The position numbers and the translations under genes are program-made. DNA of 64,000 nt from Tritonibacter aquimaris (GTDB lineage Bacteria > Pseudomonadota > Alphaproteobacteria > Rhodobacterales > Rhodobacteraceae). Position 1 is the first letter of the stretch, and every line of letters begins with the position of its first letter. Positions 35,086-45,769 of the stretch are shown here, piece after piece. Location of the stretch: assembly GCF_009617595.1 (NCBI RefSeq), contig NZ_WIXK01000003.1:124001-188000 (forward strand), read 5' to 3'. The notes beneath the pieces are model-generated. The model had not been told where the DNA came from. It saw nothing but the letters and a program-made list of their open reading frames with translations, and made no database searches.

Positions 35086-35339
35086 AAAGCGCGTATTTTC
35101 CCGGCAGTCTCTGCTGTTTTTACGTCCGTTGCGTGAAGAGCGCACGCCCCGTTAACCATTTTGCAGGGCCTTCTTGCGACAGTTTTGAAACGGAACCTGA
35201 TTTGCATCGACCACGTGCAGCGGGCTCCGGGGGCAGTAAATCCTGCCTATTCGTCAAACTGGCTTGCATGCGAAGCGCAAAATATCGGGGGGCGTGGCGT
35301 GTTGTTTCGCGGGCAGCTGTTGCTGAAAGGGTAAAACCC

Positions 35340-35660
35340 ATGAAGAAGACGACTACCGCTATGGTTACCGGCCTTGCCGTGCTGGCATTGAGCAGCGCAA
35401 GCGCTTTGGCCCAGACCTCCAGCCGCAACTGCGCACCGCGTGAAGTTGTGGTAAAACGACTGGCTGAAAAATATGGCGAAAGCCGCCAGAGCTTTGGCAT
35501 GGGTCAACAGGGCACGGTGATGGAGACATTTGCCTCGGAAGAGACCGGCAGCTGGACCATTACTGTTACCATGCCCACGGGTGTGACCTGTCTGGTGGCC
35601 TCGGGCCAATCTTATGAAGTGCTTGCAGAAATGGTGCCAGAGGTGGATTCCGACGCCTGA
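35340..35660 (+). CDS. Small exported protein of unknown function
   Basis: 106 residues from ATG 35340. Residues 1-24 are a signal peptide ending ASALA-Q. The mature part has two cysteines (RNCAPRE and GVTCLVASG) that could form a periplasmic disulfide. It also has an aromatic-rich strand GSWTITVTMPTG. The pattern CxxRxxVxxxLxxxYGES is shared by small exported alphaproteobacterial proteins with no assigned role, as far as I can recognise. It is divergent from mcl2 and has its own promoter region. Confidence 0.75.
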   Translation: MKKTTTAMVTGLAVLALSSASALAQTSSRNCAPREVVVKRLAEKYGESRQSFGMGQQGTVMETFASEETGSWTITVTMPTGVTCLVASGQSYEVLAEMVPEVDSDA

Positions 35661-35856
35661 TGTGGGCTGATCAGGTTTTTAAGGCCTCGATATTAAGGGC
35701 AAAACCATACAGGCGTAGATCTAACGGCGCAAAAACCGGCATTTACTGGCACTCATTTCGTCAGCCGTCATAACGTCGGCGCTCGGGAATTGATCCCAAA
35801 GGACATCATCAAGATCAGCTGATAAGGGGCCATGAGCCTAGAGCAACAGGTTAAGT

Positions 35857-35954
35857 TCCACAGGTCAGGCTCCACAGGCCGGAACCCGCAGGCCAGACTC
35901 CACAGGCCTGGATCAACGGGCCTGGATCAACGGGCCAGGATCAACACGCCCGGA
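35857..35954. repeat. 14-bp tandem repeat, seven degenerate units
   Basis: Units run without gaps: TCCACAGGTCAGGC, TCCACAGGCCGGAA, CCCGCAGGCCAGAC, TCCACAGGCCTGGA, TCAACGGGCCTGGA, TCAACGGGCCAGGA, TCAACACGCCCGGA. The consensus is close to TCMACRGGCCNGGA. The period is not a multiple of three, so it is not a coding repeat by design. Confidence 0.9.
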
Positions 35955-36067
35955 AACGCGAAAAATCAGGCGCAGTCAGGGCTGCGCGTGATTTGGGAAC
36001 AGACTAATGCGCGCCTGAGCAGCGTTTTATCTGCGGATCAGCTGCGGGGTGACAGCGATGTTTCATC

Positions 36068-36096
36068 ACGGTTCTTTTTCAAAACGGTTCTTTTTC
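36068..36096. repeat. 13-bp direct repeat
   Basis: ACGGTTCTTTTTC occurs at 36068-36080 and again at 36084-36096, a 16-bp period, in the same gene-poor spacer. Confidence 0.8.
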
Positions 36097-36485
36097 GCAG
36101 CACACGCACCTTGCCGCGATCGGCATGAGAGCGCCTATCCGATACCCTGCGCATCGCCCCGGCACGCGCAGGAAAAGGCCCGCTGTGGGCGCATGGTGGA
36201 GGGCGAAAGACGCAGGGCGCAACAGATCTGTTCACACTGTCTTTTGCGGCCAGCATCTGCGCCAGCTAATTTTGCCACCCTAGGGTAGCACCACCCCAGG
36301 AGAGCGCCCGCTTCTTGCCACAATCAACCGCGACCCAGCCTGCACCGCAGCGAAGAATCGCCCGACTGCGGCAATGCGATGGCCGCCTTTTGCACCATCG
36401 CACTGTAGCAAAGTGGCAATAAATCAGGGCAAAAATGCAGTTTAGCCAAAAAAACTGAGAGAGATCCCCAGTGTTTCTGCGAGCG

Positions 36486-36509
36486 CAAACTGCGTTATTT
36501 TGCAGTTTG
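36486..36509. promoter_or_regulatory. Dyad CAAACTGC-N8-GCAGTTTG upstream of mdh
   Basis: Perfect 8-bp arms separated by GTTATTTT, 137-160 bp before the mdh start. An extra half-site GCAGTTT lies at 36437-36443. Probable operator or activator site for mdh. Confidence 0.5.
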
Positions 36510-36522
36510 TTTCGCCCTGTAA

Positions 36523-37608
<1,086 letters not shown>

Positions 37609-37646
37609 GCCGGAACTGACGTAAGTCAGAGCCTTTTGAGTTTCTG

Positions 37647-37681
37647 CAAGCCCGGTCTTTTGGCCGGGCTTGTTGTTTTTA
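37647..37681 (+). terminator. Terminator after mdh
   Basis: CAAGCCCGG (37647-37655) pairs with CCGGGCTTG (37664-37672), followed by TTGTTTTT. Confidence 0.88.
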
Positions 37682-37710
37682 AGGGGCCATTGTGATGGGC
37701 TGTTTTCAGA

Positions 37711-38001
37711 TCAGCTGTCGTCGCAGCCCTGTTCGCGCATGCCGCAGACCATTTCTTGCAGCGCTTCGTCCTCGTCGGATGGTGCGGTGGCGATGAATTT
37801 AGCCGTTCAGTAGCAGCCGCGGAAATTGCCATACTGGCAGGCTTGCTCATAAAACCGCACGGCTTTGCGCAACGACGCGGGCACGGGGCAGACCATCTGT
37901 GTGATGCGCCGCAGCATATTGGCCCAGCACCATACAAGCGCGGCCGGTGTGATGGCCGCGATCAATGGCAGGCTGAACAACAAAGGGAATAGTCGTCGCA
38001 C
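37711..38001 (-). pseudogene. Exported Sel1-like small protein with an in-frame TGA (possible nonsense pseudogene)
   Basis: A GTG at 38001 preceded by AAAGGA opens a frame of 64 codons: a membrane/signal segment (FPLLFSLPLIAAITPAALVW) then VRFYEQACQYGNFRGCY, which resembles a Sel1-like repeat. It stops at TGA 37809-37807. The same frame continues 31 codons (TAKFIATAPSDEDEALQEM and CGMREQGCDDS) to a second TGA at 37713-37711, with plausible protein-like composition. Either the gene ends at the first stop as an intact 64-residue product, or a point mutation broke a 96-residue one. Function unknown. Confidence 0.4.
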
Positions 38002-38251
38002 GGTGTGAATCCTTTAATGCTAAAATACATTCACATCTAAGCATGCATTTTGACGTGGCACCCTATGATATGGTCGCAAACAGGCTGCCCCCGCGCGATT
38101 GTGACCAAAGCCAATGGCGAACAGCTTTGCTGCCGCCAACCCGCGCGCCACAGGCGAAGCACAGCAAAGCCCGGCGGAACTGTTAGCGCTTGACCTGCTG
38201 CAAAGCAGCATTTCGCGGAGTTGATTCGTCACAATAGTGCGGGATTGAATT

Positions 38252-38281
38252 TGTGATCACACCCAAAATTGCGTGATCACA
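38252..38281. promoter_or_regulatory. Tandem GTGATCAC operator pair upstream of sucC
   Basis: TGTGATCACA (38252-38261) and CGTGATCACA (38272-38281) have cores 20 bp apart, about 115-140 bp before sucC. The arrangement mirrors that at sdhC. Confidence 0.6.
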
Positions 38282-38393
38282 AAAGCAATAAATCTTCGGT
38301 ATTTCTACGCGAGAAATCAAAAAACCCTTTAACCGATGGTGCTATCTGGTCTCAATGCAAATGGACAATTGTAGCCAGACGGGACAGTTTCTT

Positions 38394-39587
38394 ATGAACA
38401 TCCATGAATACCAGGCCAAGGCCCTTTTGAAGAGCTACGGCGCGCCAGTATCTGAAGGTCGCGCTGTACTGAAAGCAGAAGATGCCAAAACCGCAGCAGG
38501 CGAACTGGACGGCCCTCTTTGGGTTGTCAAAGCTCAGATCCACGCAGGTGGTCGCGGCAAAGGTTCCTTTAAGGAAGCCGACGCAGGCGAAAAAGGCGGT
38601 GTACGCCTGACCAAATCGGTTGAAGAAGCCGCTGACGAAGCCAAGAAAATGCTCGGCCGCACATTGGTCACGCATCAGACCGGCCCAGCAGGTAAGCAGG
38701 TTAACCGCATCTACATCGAAGCAGGCTCCGGCATCCAGACCGAGATGTACCTGGCGCTGCTCGTAGATCGTCAGACCTCGCGCATCTCTTTTGTTTGCTC
38801 CACCGAGGGCGGCATGGACATCGAAGAAGTTGCTGCGGCAACTCCGGAAAAGATCCTGTCCTTCTCTGTTGATCCGGCAACTGGCTACCAAGCCTACCAC
38901 GGCCGTCGCGTTGCATTCTCCCTGGGCCTCGAAGGCGCACAGGTTAAAGAATGCGTTAAGCTGATGGGTCAGCTGTATCAGGCATTTGTCGACAAAGACA
39001 TGGAAATGCTGGAAATCAACCCGCTGATCATCACCGACGAAGGTTCGCTGAAGGTGCTGGACGCCAAAGTTGGTTTCGACGGCAACGCGATCTACCGTCA
39101 CCCCGATATCGCCGAGCTGCGCGATGAGACCGAAGAAGACCCCAAAGAGCTGGAAGCGTCGAAATACGACCTGAACTACATCGCTCTGGACGGTGAAATC
39201 GGCTGCATGGTGAACGGTGCGGGTCTGGCGATGGCCACAATGGACATCATCAAACTCTACGGTGCTGAGCCTGCAAACTTCCTCGATGTTGGTGGCGGTG
39301 CGACCAAAGAGAAAGTAACCGAAGCGTTCAAGATCATCACCTCTGACCAGAACGTAAAAGGCATTCTGGTGAACATCTTTGGTGGCATCATGCGCTGCGA
39401 CGTGATCGCAGAGGGCGTGATTGCAGCTGTGAAAGAAGTTGGTCTGAAAGTTCCGCTGGTTGTGCGCCTGGAAGGCACCAATGTTGAGCTCGGCAAAGAG
39501 ATCATCAACAACTCCGGCCTCGACGTGATCGCAGCGGACAACCTGTCTGATGGCGCTGAGAAGATCGTGAAAGCGGTTAAGGGCTAA
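38394..39587 (+). CDS. sucC: Succinyl-CoA synthetase beta subunit
   Basis: 397 residues from ATG 38394, where the family N-terminus [19 protein letters not shown] begins. ATP-grasp domain (about 9-225) with [15 protein letters not shown] and [11 protein letters not shown]; the C-terminal CoA-ligase part has [28 protein letters not shown] and [10 protein letters not shown]. With SucD it converts succinyl-CoA to succinate with nucleotide triphosphate formation. It leads sucCD behind the paired GTGATCAC boxes. Confidence 0.97.
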   Translation: MNIHEYQAKALLKSYGAPVSEGRAVLKAEDAKTAAGELDGPLWVVKAQIHAGGRGKGSFKEADAGEKGGVRLTKSVEEAADEAKKMLGRTLVTHQTGPAGKQVNRIYIEAGSGIQTEMYLALLVDRQTSRISFVCSTEGGMDIEEVAAATPEKILSFSVDPATGYQAYHGRRVAFSLGLEGAQVKECVKLMGQLYQAFVDKDMEMLEINPLIITDEGSLKVLDAKVGFDGNAIYRHPDIAELRDETEEDPKELEASKYDLNYIALDGEIGCMVNGAGLAMATMDIIKLYGAEPANFLDVGGGATKEKVTEAFKIITSDQNVKGILVNIFGGIMRCDVIAEGVIAAVKEVGLKVPLVVRLEGTNVELGKEIINNSGLDVIAADNLSDGAEKIVKAVKG

Positions 39588-39670
39588 GGAACCTAAAGGC
39601 TTGTAGCCAAGCCTTTTCCTCATATTTCCACGCTCTTTGAGCGTACCGAATTATCAAGGAGACTCCTAAC

Positions 39671-40552
39671 ATGGCAGTCCTCATCGACGAAAACACCAAA
39701 GTGATCTGTCAGGGCTTTACCGGCTCGCAGGGCACATTCCACTCTGAACAGGCAATTGCCTACGGCACCAAAATGGTTGGTGGTGTAACCCCGGGCAAAG
39801 GTGGCCAGACCCACCTGAACCTGCCGGTTTTCAACTCCGTGCATGAAGCCAAGCACGTCACCGAGGCGAACGCTTCTGTGATCTATGTTCCGCCCCCCTT
39901 CGCGGCCGATTCCATCCTGGAAGCGATCGACGCGGAAATGGAACTGATTGTCTGCATTACTGAGGGCATCCCGGTTCTGGACATGGCCAAAGTTCAGCGC
40001 GCGCTGCAAAACAGCAAATCGCGCCTGATTGGCCCGAACTGCCCCGGCGTGATCACTCCTGACGCGTGCAAAATCGGCATTATGCCTGGCCACATCCACA
40101 AGCGTGGCTCGGTTGGTGTTGTATCGCGCTCCGGCACCCTGACTTATGAAGCGGTTAAGCAGACTGCTGACATCGGTCTGGGCCAGTCCACTGCTGTTGG
40201 TATTGGTGGTGACCCGATCAAAGGCACCGAGCACATCGACGTTCTGGACATGTTCCTGGACGATGAAGAGACCCAGTCCATCATCATGATCGGTGAAATC
40301 GGTGGTTCCGCAGAAGAAGAAGCAGCGGAATTCCTGGCCGAGCAGAAGAAAAAAGGCCGTTGGAAGCCTACAGCTGGCTTTATTGCTGGTCGTACAGCCC
40401 CTCCCGGCCGCCGCATGGGCCACGCTGGCGCGATTGTTGCCGGTGGTAAAGGCGGTGCAGAAGACAAGATCGAAGCGATGAAATCCGCGGGTATCGTTGT
40501 TGCTGACAGCCCGGCTGGTCTGGGTGAAGCGGTTCTGAAAGCGATCGGGTAA
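39671..40552 (+). CDS. sucD: Succinyl-CoA synthetase alpha subunit
   Basis: 293 residues. Rossmann CoA-binding domain begins [51 protein letters not shown] and the phosphorylated-His loop [13 protein letters not shown] near residue 250 mark the ligase domain. AGG AG precedes the ATG, 83 bp after sucC. A 12-bp hairpin follows and separates it from sucA. Confidence 0.97.
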   Translation: MAVLIDENTKVICQGFTGSQGTFHSEQAIAYGTKMVGGVTPGKGGQTHLNLPVFNSVHEAKHVTEANASVIYVPPPFAADSILEAIDAEMELIVCITEGIPVLDMAKVQRALQNSKSRLIGPNCPGVITPDACKIGIMPGHIHKRGSVGVVSRSGTLTYEAVKQTADIGLGQSTAVGIGGDPIKGTEHIDVLDMFLDDEETQSIIMIGEIGGSAEEEAAEFLAEQKKKGRWKPTAGFIAGRTAPPGRRMGHAGAIVAGGKGGAEDKIEAMKSAGIVVADSPAGLGEAVLKAIG

Positions 40553-40597
40553 CCCGTGAATCAGCTCTCTTTTTCATGTGAGCTTGAGCAAGACAAC

Positions 40598-40624
40598 AAA
40601 GGTGGGCGCAATGCGCCCACCTTT
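40598..40624 (+). terminator. Hairpin between sucD and sucA
   Basis: AAAGGTGGGCGC (40598-40609) pairs perfectly with GCGCCCACCTTT (40613-40624) around three bases. No T run follows, so it may stabilise the sucCD 3' end or attenuate sucA transcription. Confidence 0.45.
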
Positions 40625-40774
40625 GGCAAACTGTACGATCGTGCTGCCGATAGGGCACGCCTGCCCTATTCGCAGCGGGATCCGGTCTGGATTTCACCTT
40701 TCTGAAACCCTTCATGACCAGTCTGCCGCAATCGATCTTTTAAGATACGGTCCAAACCCACACGAGGTAAATCA

Positions 40775-43729
40775 ATGACCGAACAAAGCCCCAACGATAT
40801 CTTCCATGCGTCCTCATTCATGCAGGGCCACAATGCGGAATATCTCGAGCAGCTTTACGCCCAGTATGCAAATGATCCCAATGCCGTGGATCAGGCCTGG
40901 GCAGAGTTCTTCCGCCAGATGGGTGATGCTGAGCTGGACGTCAAAAAGGAGGCCGACGGGCCATCCTGGGCGCGCAGCGACTGGCCGCCTGCGCCCAATG
41001 ATGAAGACACCGCCGCATTGACCGGCGAATGGCCTGCAGCACCTGCTGAGGCCAAAGGGGCTGGCAAGAAGATCAAAGACAAAGCGGCCTCTGCCGGTGT
41101 TGAGATTTCCGACGCACAGGTACAGCGCGCGGTGCTGGATTCGATCCGCGCCCTGATGCTGATCCGGGCCCACCGTATTCGCGGCCACCTGGCAGCAAAC
41201 CTCGACCCACTGGGTCTGCATGGTCAGGACGCCCATCCTGAGCTGGACCCCAAAGCCTATGGCTTTACCGAGGCTGATATGGATCGCCCGATCTTTATCG
41301 ACAATGTTCTGGGTCTGCAGGTCGCATCGATGCGCCAGATCGTGGATATTGTGAAACGCACCTATTGCGGCACCTTTGCGCTGCAGTACATGCATATTTC
41401 CGACCCCGAGCAATCCGCCTGGCTGAAAGAGCGTATTGAAGGCTACGGCAAGGAAATCCAGTTCACCCGCGAAGGCCGTAAAGCCATCCTCAACAAGATG
41501 GTTGAGGCCGAGGGTTTTGAGAAATTCCTCCATGTGAAATACATGGGCACCAAGCGTTTTGGTCTGGATGGCGGGGAATCTCTGATCCCGGCGATGGAGC
41601 AGATCATCAAACGTGGTGGCGCATTGGGTGTGCAAGACATCGTAATCGGCATGCCGCACCGCGGCCGTCTGTCGGTGCTGGCCAATGTGATGCAAAAGCC
41701 CTATCGCGCGATCTTCAACGAATTCCAGGGTGGCTCGTTCAAACCTGAAGATGTTGATGGCTCTGGCGATGTGAAATATCACCTTGGCGCGTCGTCTGAC
41801 CGCGCGTTTGACGACAACAAGGTTCACCTCAGCCTGACCGCGAACCCGTCGCACCTTGAAGCGGTAAACCCGGTTGTTCTGGGTAAAGTGCGCGCCAAGC
41901 AGGACCAGCTGAACGACGCAGATCGCAGCAGCGTGCTGCCGATCCTGCTGCACGGCGATGCGGCCTTTGCGGGCCAGGGTGTTGTGGCAGAATGTTTTGC
42001 TCTCTCGGGTCTGCGCGGTCACAAGACCGGCGGCACCATCCATATCGTGGTGAACAACCAGATCGGTTTCACCACTGCGCCGCACTTCTCGCGTTCTAGC
42101 CCCTACCCGACCGACAACGCATTGGTTGTGGAAGCGCCGATCTTCCACGTCAACGGCGATGACCCGGAAGCGGTGGTACACGCGGCAAAAGTGGCAACTG
42201 AATTCCGTCAGAAATTCCACAAAGACGTGGTTCTGGACATCTTCTGCTACCGCCGGTTTGGTCACAACGAAGGCGATGAGCCGATGTTCACCAACCCGCT
42301 TATGTACAAAAAGATCAAGGGTCACAAAACCACCCTGTCTTTGTACACCGAGCGTCTGGTCAAAGATGGCCTGATCCCGGAAGGTGAAATCGAAGACATG
42401 AAGGCGGCTTTCCAAGCGCATCTGAACCAAGAGTTCGAAGCCGGGAAAGACTTTAAACCCAACAAGGCCGACTGGCTGGATGGGCGCTGGTCGCATCTGG
42501 ATAAGCAGGACGCGGATTACCAACGTGGTGAAACCGCTATCAAACCTGAGACCCTGGCCGAAGTGGGCAAAGGTCTGAGCACCCTGCCAGAAGGCTACCC
42601 GGTCCACCGTACCGTGGGTCGTTTCCTCAACACCCGTGCGAAGATGTTTGAAACCGGTGAAGGTTTTGACTGGGCCACCGGTGAAGCAATTGCCTTTGGC
42701 TCATTGCTGACCGAGGGCTACCCGGTGCGTCTGTCTGGACAAGATGCCACCCGCGGCACCTTCTCACAGCGTCATTCGGGCATTGTGAACCAGAACACCG
42801 AAGAGCGTTACTACCCGCTGAACAACATCCGCGGTGGTCAGGCGCAATATGAGGTGATCGACTCGGCGCTGTCTGAATATGCGGTGCTGGGCTTTGAATA
42901 TGGCTACTCGCTGGCGGAACCAAACGCGCTGACCCTGTGGGAAGCTCAGTTTGGTGATTTTGCCAATGGCGCGCAGATCATGTTTGACCAGTTCATCTCT
43001 TCGGGTGAAAGCAAATGGCTGCGCATGTCCGGTCTGACCGTACTGCTGCCGCATGGTTTTGAAGGTCAGGGCCCTGAGCACTCATCCGCGCGTCTGGAAC
43101 GTTTCCTGCAGATGTGTGGTCAGGACAACTGGATCGTTGCCAACTGTACAACCCCTGCGAACTACTTCCACATTCTGCGTCGTCAGCTGCACCGGACCTT
43201 CCGTAAGCCGCTGATCCTGGTGACGCCGAAATCCTTGCTGCGCCACAAACTGGCGGTTTCTAAGGCGGAAGAGTTCACCACCGGGTCGAGCTTCCACCGG
43301 GTGCTGTGGGATGATGCGCAGGCAGGCAACTCTGAAACCAAACTGGTGTCTGACGACAAGATCAAACGCGTCGTCATGTGTTCGGGCAAGGTTTATTATG
43401 ACCTGCTGGAAGAGCGTGACGCCCGTGGCATCGATGACGTCTATCTGATGCGGATTGAACAGTATTACCCGTTCCCGGCGATTTCGCTCGTCAAGGAGCT
43501 GGACCGCTTTAAGAACGCTGAGATGGTCTGGTGTCAGGAAGAGCCCAAGAACCAGGGTGCCTGGTCCTTTATCGAGCCCAACATCGAATGGGTTCTGACC
43601 CGCATCAAAGCAAAACACACCCGTCCGACCTATGTCGGCCGTGCCACATCGGCTTCGCCTGCAACCGGCCTGGCGAGCCAGCATAAATCCCAACAAGCCG
43701 CGCTTGTGAACGAAGCGCTCACCATCTGA
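40775..43729 (+). CDS. sucA: 2-oxoglutarate dehydrogenase E1 component
   Basis: 984 residues, thiamine-diphosphate-dependent decarboxylase. The N-terminal E2-contact helix [19 protein letters not shown] is present. The ThDP core includes [27 protein letters not shown] and the metal-binding NNQIGFTT; transketolase-like [15 protein letters not shown] and [21 protein letters not shown] lie in the C-terminal half. It forms the OGDH complex with the following sucB product and LpdA, producing succinyl-CoA. Length is normal for alphaproteobacteria. Confidence 0.98.
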   Translation: MTEQSPNDIFHASSFMQGHNAEYLEQLYAQYANDPNAVDQAWAEFFRQMGDAELDVKKEADGPSWARSDWPPAPNDEDTAALTGEWPAAPAEAKGAGKKIKDKAASAGVEISDAQVQRAVLDSIRALMLIRAHRIRGHLAANLDPLGLHGQDAHPELDPKAYGFTEADMDRPIFIDNVLGLQVASMRQIVDIVKRTYCGTFALQYMHISDPEQSAWLKERIEGYGKEIQFTREGRKAILNKMVEAEGFEKFLHVKYMGTKRFGLDGGESLIPAMEQIIKRGGALGVQDIVIGMPHRGRLSVLANVMQKPYRAIFNEFQGGSFKPEDVDGSGDVKYHLGASSDRAFDDNKVHLSLTANPSHLEAVNPVVLGKVRAKQDQLNDADRSSVLPILLHGDAAFAGQGVVAECFALSGLRGHKTGGTIHIVVNNQIGFTTAPHFSRSSPYPTDNALVVEAPIFHVNGDDPEAVVHAAKVATEFRQKFHKDVVLDIFCYRRFGHNEGDEPMFTNPLMYKKIKGHKTTLSLYTERLVKDGLIPEGEIEDMKAAFQAHLNQEFEAGKDFKPNKADWLDGRWSHLDKQDADYQRGETAIKPETLAEVGKGLSTLPEGYPVHRTVGRFLNTRAKMFETGEGFDWATGEAIAFGSLLTEGYPVRLSGQDATRGTFSQRHSGIVNQNTEERYYPLNNIRGGQAQYEVIDSALSEYAVLGFEYGYSLAEPNALTLWEAQFGDFANGAQIMFDQFISSGESKWLRMSGLTVLLPHGFEGQGPEHSSARLERFLQMCGQDNWIVANCTTPANYFHILRRQLHRTFRKPLILVTPKSLLRHKLAVSKAEEFTTGSSFHRVLWDDAQAGNSETKLVSDDKIKRVVMCSGKVYYDLLEERDARGIDDVYLMRIEQYYPFPAISLVKELDRFKNAEMVWCQEEPKNQGAWSFIEPNIEWVLTRIKAKHTRPTYVGRATSASPATGLASQHKSQQAALVNEALTI

Positions 43730-43743
43730 GGAAGACAGAACAA

Positions 43744-44946
43744 ATGACCACTGAAGTGCGTGTGCCCACACTGGGAGAATCCGTAACTGAAGCGACCGTG
43801 GCCACATGGTTCAAACAGCCCGGCGAAGCTGTGGCTGTGGACGAGATGATCTGCGAGCTCGAAACCGACAAAGTCACCGTCGAAGTGCCTGCCCCTGTGG
43901 CTGGCACCCTGGGTGAAATCGTTGCAGCCGAAGGTGACACCGTTGGTGTTGACGCGCTGCTGGCGATGATTGCTGAGGGCGGTGAAGCGGCGGCAGCCCC
44001 TGCTGCTGCTCCGGCAGCGGCCGCGGCACCTGCAGCAGCACCTGCAGGCAACGGCGCGACCGACATCAAAGATGGCCCGGCGGCTGAAAAAGCAATGGCC
44101 GAAGCTGGTCTGAACCGGGATCAGGTCTCTGGCACTGGCCGTGACGGTCGCGTTCAGAAAACCGACGTTGCCGCAGCCGTGGCAGCCGCAGCAGCAACCC
44201 CGGCGCCTGCCGCATCTGTGCGCGCCCCGGTTCCGGCTGATGACGCTGCGCGTGAAGAGCGGGTGAAAATGACCCGTCTGCGTCAGACCATCGCCAAGCG
44301 TCTGAAAGACAGCCAGAACACCGCCGCAATGCTGACCACCTACAATGAGGTCGACATGACCGAGGTGATGGCGCTGCGCAAAGAGTACAAAGACCTCTTT
44401 GAGAAAAAGCACGGCGCGCGTCTGGGCTTTATGTCCTTCTTCACCAAGGCGTGCTGCCTTGCGCTGAAAGAAGTGCCTGAAGTGAACGCGGAAATCGACG
44501 GCACCGATATTGTGTACAAGAAATTTGTTCACATGGGCATCGCCGCTGGCACCCCCACCGGTCTGGTTGTTCCGGTGATCCGCGACGCAGATCAGATGTC
44601 GTTCTCGGAAATCGAGAAAGCGATTGCGGAAAAAGGCAAGCGTGCCCGTGACGGCAAACTGTCGATGGCAGAAATGCAGGGCGGCACCTTCACCATCTCC
44701 AACGGTGGTGTTTATGGCTCGCTGATGTCCTCGCCGATCCTGAACCCCCCGCAGTCCGGCATCCTGGGCATGCACAAGATTCAGGACCGCGCGATGGTGA
44801 TCAACGGTGAAATCAAGATCCGCCCGATGATGTATCTGGCGCTGTCTTATGACCACCGCATCGTTGACGGCAAAGGCGCTGTGACCTTCCTCGTACGGGT
44901 CAAAGAAGCGCTGGAAGATCCCCGCCGTCTGCTGATGGATCTGTAA
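43744..44946 (+). CDS. sucB: Dihydrolipoyllysine-residue succinyltransferase (OGDH E2)
   Basis: 400 residues, 14 bp after sucA. A single lipoyl domain (about 1-76) has the lipoylated Lys in [15 protein letters not shown], followed by an Ala/Pro-rich linker. A peripheral-subunit-binding domain (about 105-145, [26 protein letters not shown]) leads into the catalytic acyltransferase core ending with the active-site [11 protein letters not shown]. Somewhat shorter than many alphaproteobacterial E2s because of a compact linker. The next ORF begins immediately after its TAA in the same frame. Confidence 0.97.
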   Translation: MTTEVRVPTLGESVTEATVATWFKQPGEAVAVDEMICELETDKVTVEVPAPVAGTLGEIVAAEGDTVGVDALLAMIAEGGEAAAAPAAAPAAAAAPAAAPAGNGATDIKDGPAAEKAMAEAGLNRDQVSGTGRDGRVQKTDVAAAVAAAAATPAPAASVRAPVPADDAAREERVKMTRLRQTIAKRLKDSQNTAAMLTTYNEVDMTEVMALRKEYKDLFEKKHGARLGFMSFFTKACCLALKEVPEVNAEIDGTDIVYKKFVHMGIAAGTPTGLVVPVIRDADQMSFSEIEKAIAEKGKRARDGKLSMAEMQGGTFTISNGGVYGSLMSSPILNPPQSGILGMHKIQDRAMVINGEIKIRPMMYLALSYDHRIVDGKGAVTFLVRVKEALEDPRRLLMDL

Positions 44947-45663
44947 GTGATACTGGAGCTTATTGAGCCCGAAGATTTTGAGGACTTGCCTTCCGAGGCA
45001 GGCCCTCGATGGGTCGCGTTGGAGAAAATAACTCGGACGCGCCTCAGTTCGGCGCTTGAAACAAATGATCATGGCCGAAGTGCCCAAGGTTTAAAGCTCC
45101 AGTACATGCGCGTGGTGTCCACAGCTGCAAATGAGTTGGGCATAGAAGGTATCGGGGTCCCTCCTGGGCAAGATCCATCTGTTCGTTTGGATAATTTTTT
45201 AATTGATGTCCAAGCAGCAGTGACTCGAGTGTCGTTAAATGCTAGTGACAGCGCGCCTATCTTTGGCTTCAGAGTACGTAATGAAGCCAAAGATAGGATA
45301 CGTGATCTCGTTCTTGAGATTCAAAGAACAATTCCTCAGCTTCAATTAACTCCCAACAGCGAACGCCGATTAAAAACATCGCTACAGAACTTTTCACAAG
45401 AACTCGACAATCCAAAGTCACGTTTTTCTATTGGTTCTGGACACTTAGTCGCGGCAATGACTGTTTTGAATTTGGTTGTAACTACAACGGCAGCAGGACC
45501 TGATGCGCTCGCTTCGATTGAAAAAATCCAGACCATTTGGGGCGAAGAAAAAGAGCGTTCTGAAAGCCAGACGTTACGTGTGCCATATGAAGAACCTCAT
45601 GGACTTCTAGCGCCGCCCCCAAAACAACTTCCTCGACCGAGCCATAACAGTGATGAAGCTTAA
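44947..45663 (+). CDS. Unrecognised protein inserted between sucB and lpdA
   Basis: 238 residues from a GTG that directly follows the sucB TAA in the same frame; no separate ribosome-binding site is clear. Codon use is AT-richer than the flanking genes (more AAT, TTA, TCA, AGA). The body looks soluble and helical, with VALEKITRTRLSSALET, DNFLIDVQAAVTRVSL and FRVRNEAKDRIRDLVLEIQ. One hydrophobic stretch (LVAAMTVLNLVVTTTAAG, about 168-185) and a Pro-rich C-terminus (GLLAPPPKQLPRP) follow. I recognise no family. The composition suggests recent acquisition. Confidence 0.75.
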   Translation: MILELIEPEDFEDLPSEAGPRWVALEKITRTRLSSALETNDHGRSAQGLKLQYMRVVSTAANELGIEGIGVPPGQDPSVRLDNFLIDVQAAVTRVSLNASDSAPIFGFRVRNEAKDRIRDLVLEIQRTIPQLQLTPNSERRLKTSLQNFSQELDNPKSRFSIGSGHLVAAMTVLNLVVTTTAAGPDALASIEKIQTIWGEEKERSESQTLRVPYEEPHGLLAPPPKQLPRPSHNSDEA

Positions 45664-45711
45664 ACGATAGTAACGCCCCGCTCTTCACCTTTTCTCAAAT
45701 ACTCCGGGGGA

Positions 45712-45739
45712 GGCGCATAGCGCCGGGGGCAGCGCCCCC
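45712..45739. repeat. Back-to-back GC hairpins upstream of lpdA
   Basis: GGCGC-ATA-GCGCC (45712-45724) is followed at once by GGGGGC-AGC-GCCCCC (45725-45739). The pair looks like a REP-type or RNA-processing element between the accessory ORF and lpdA, 30 bp before the lpdA start. Confidence 0.6.
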
Positions 45740-45769
45740 TCCCTGCTCTCAAAACCAAAGGACCAATCC

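Noticed and set aside
35832-36128. 98-codon ORF over the 14-bp repeats
   Set aside because: Encodes a low-complexity product dictated by the repeat; period is not a multiple of three and there is no domain or convincing ribosome-binding site.
37807-37809. Selenocysteine reading of the TGA in the Sel1-like ORF
   Set aside because: No SECIS-like hairpin evident directly after the codon and no selenoprotein family match.
37626-37937. 103-codon minus-strand ORF
   Set aside because: Different frame from the better-initiated Sel1-like ORF and runs through the mdh terminator.
40814-42607. 597-codon minus-strand ORF opposite sucA
   Set aside because: Antisense to a clear sucA; no recognisable domain.
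43630-45087. 485-codon minus-strand ORF
   Set aside because: Antisense to sucB, with a Cys/Arg-rich stretch that is just the complement of the Ala linker.
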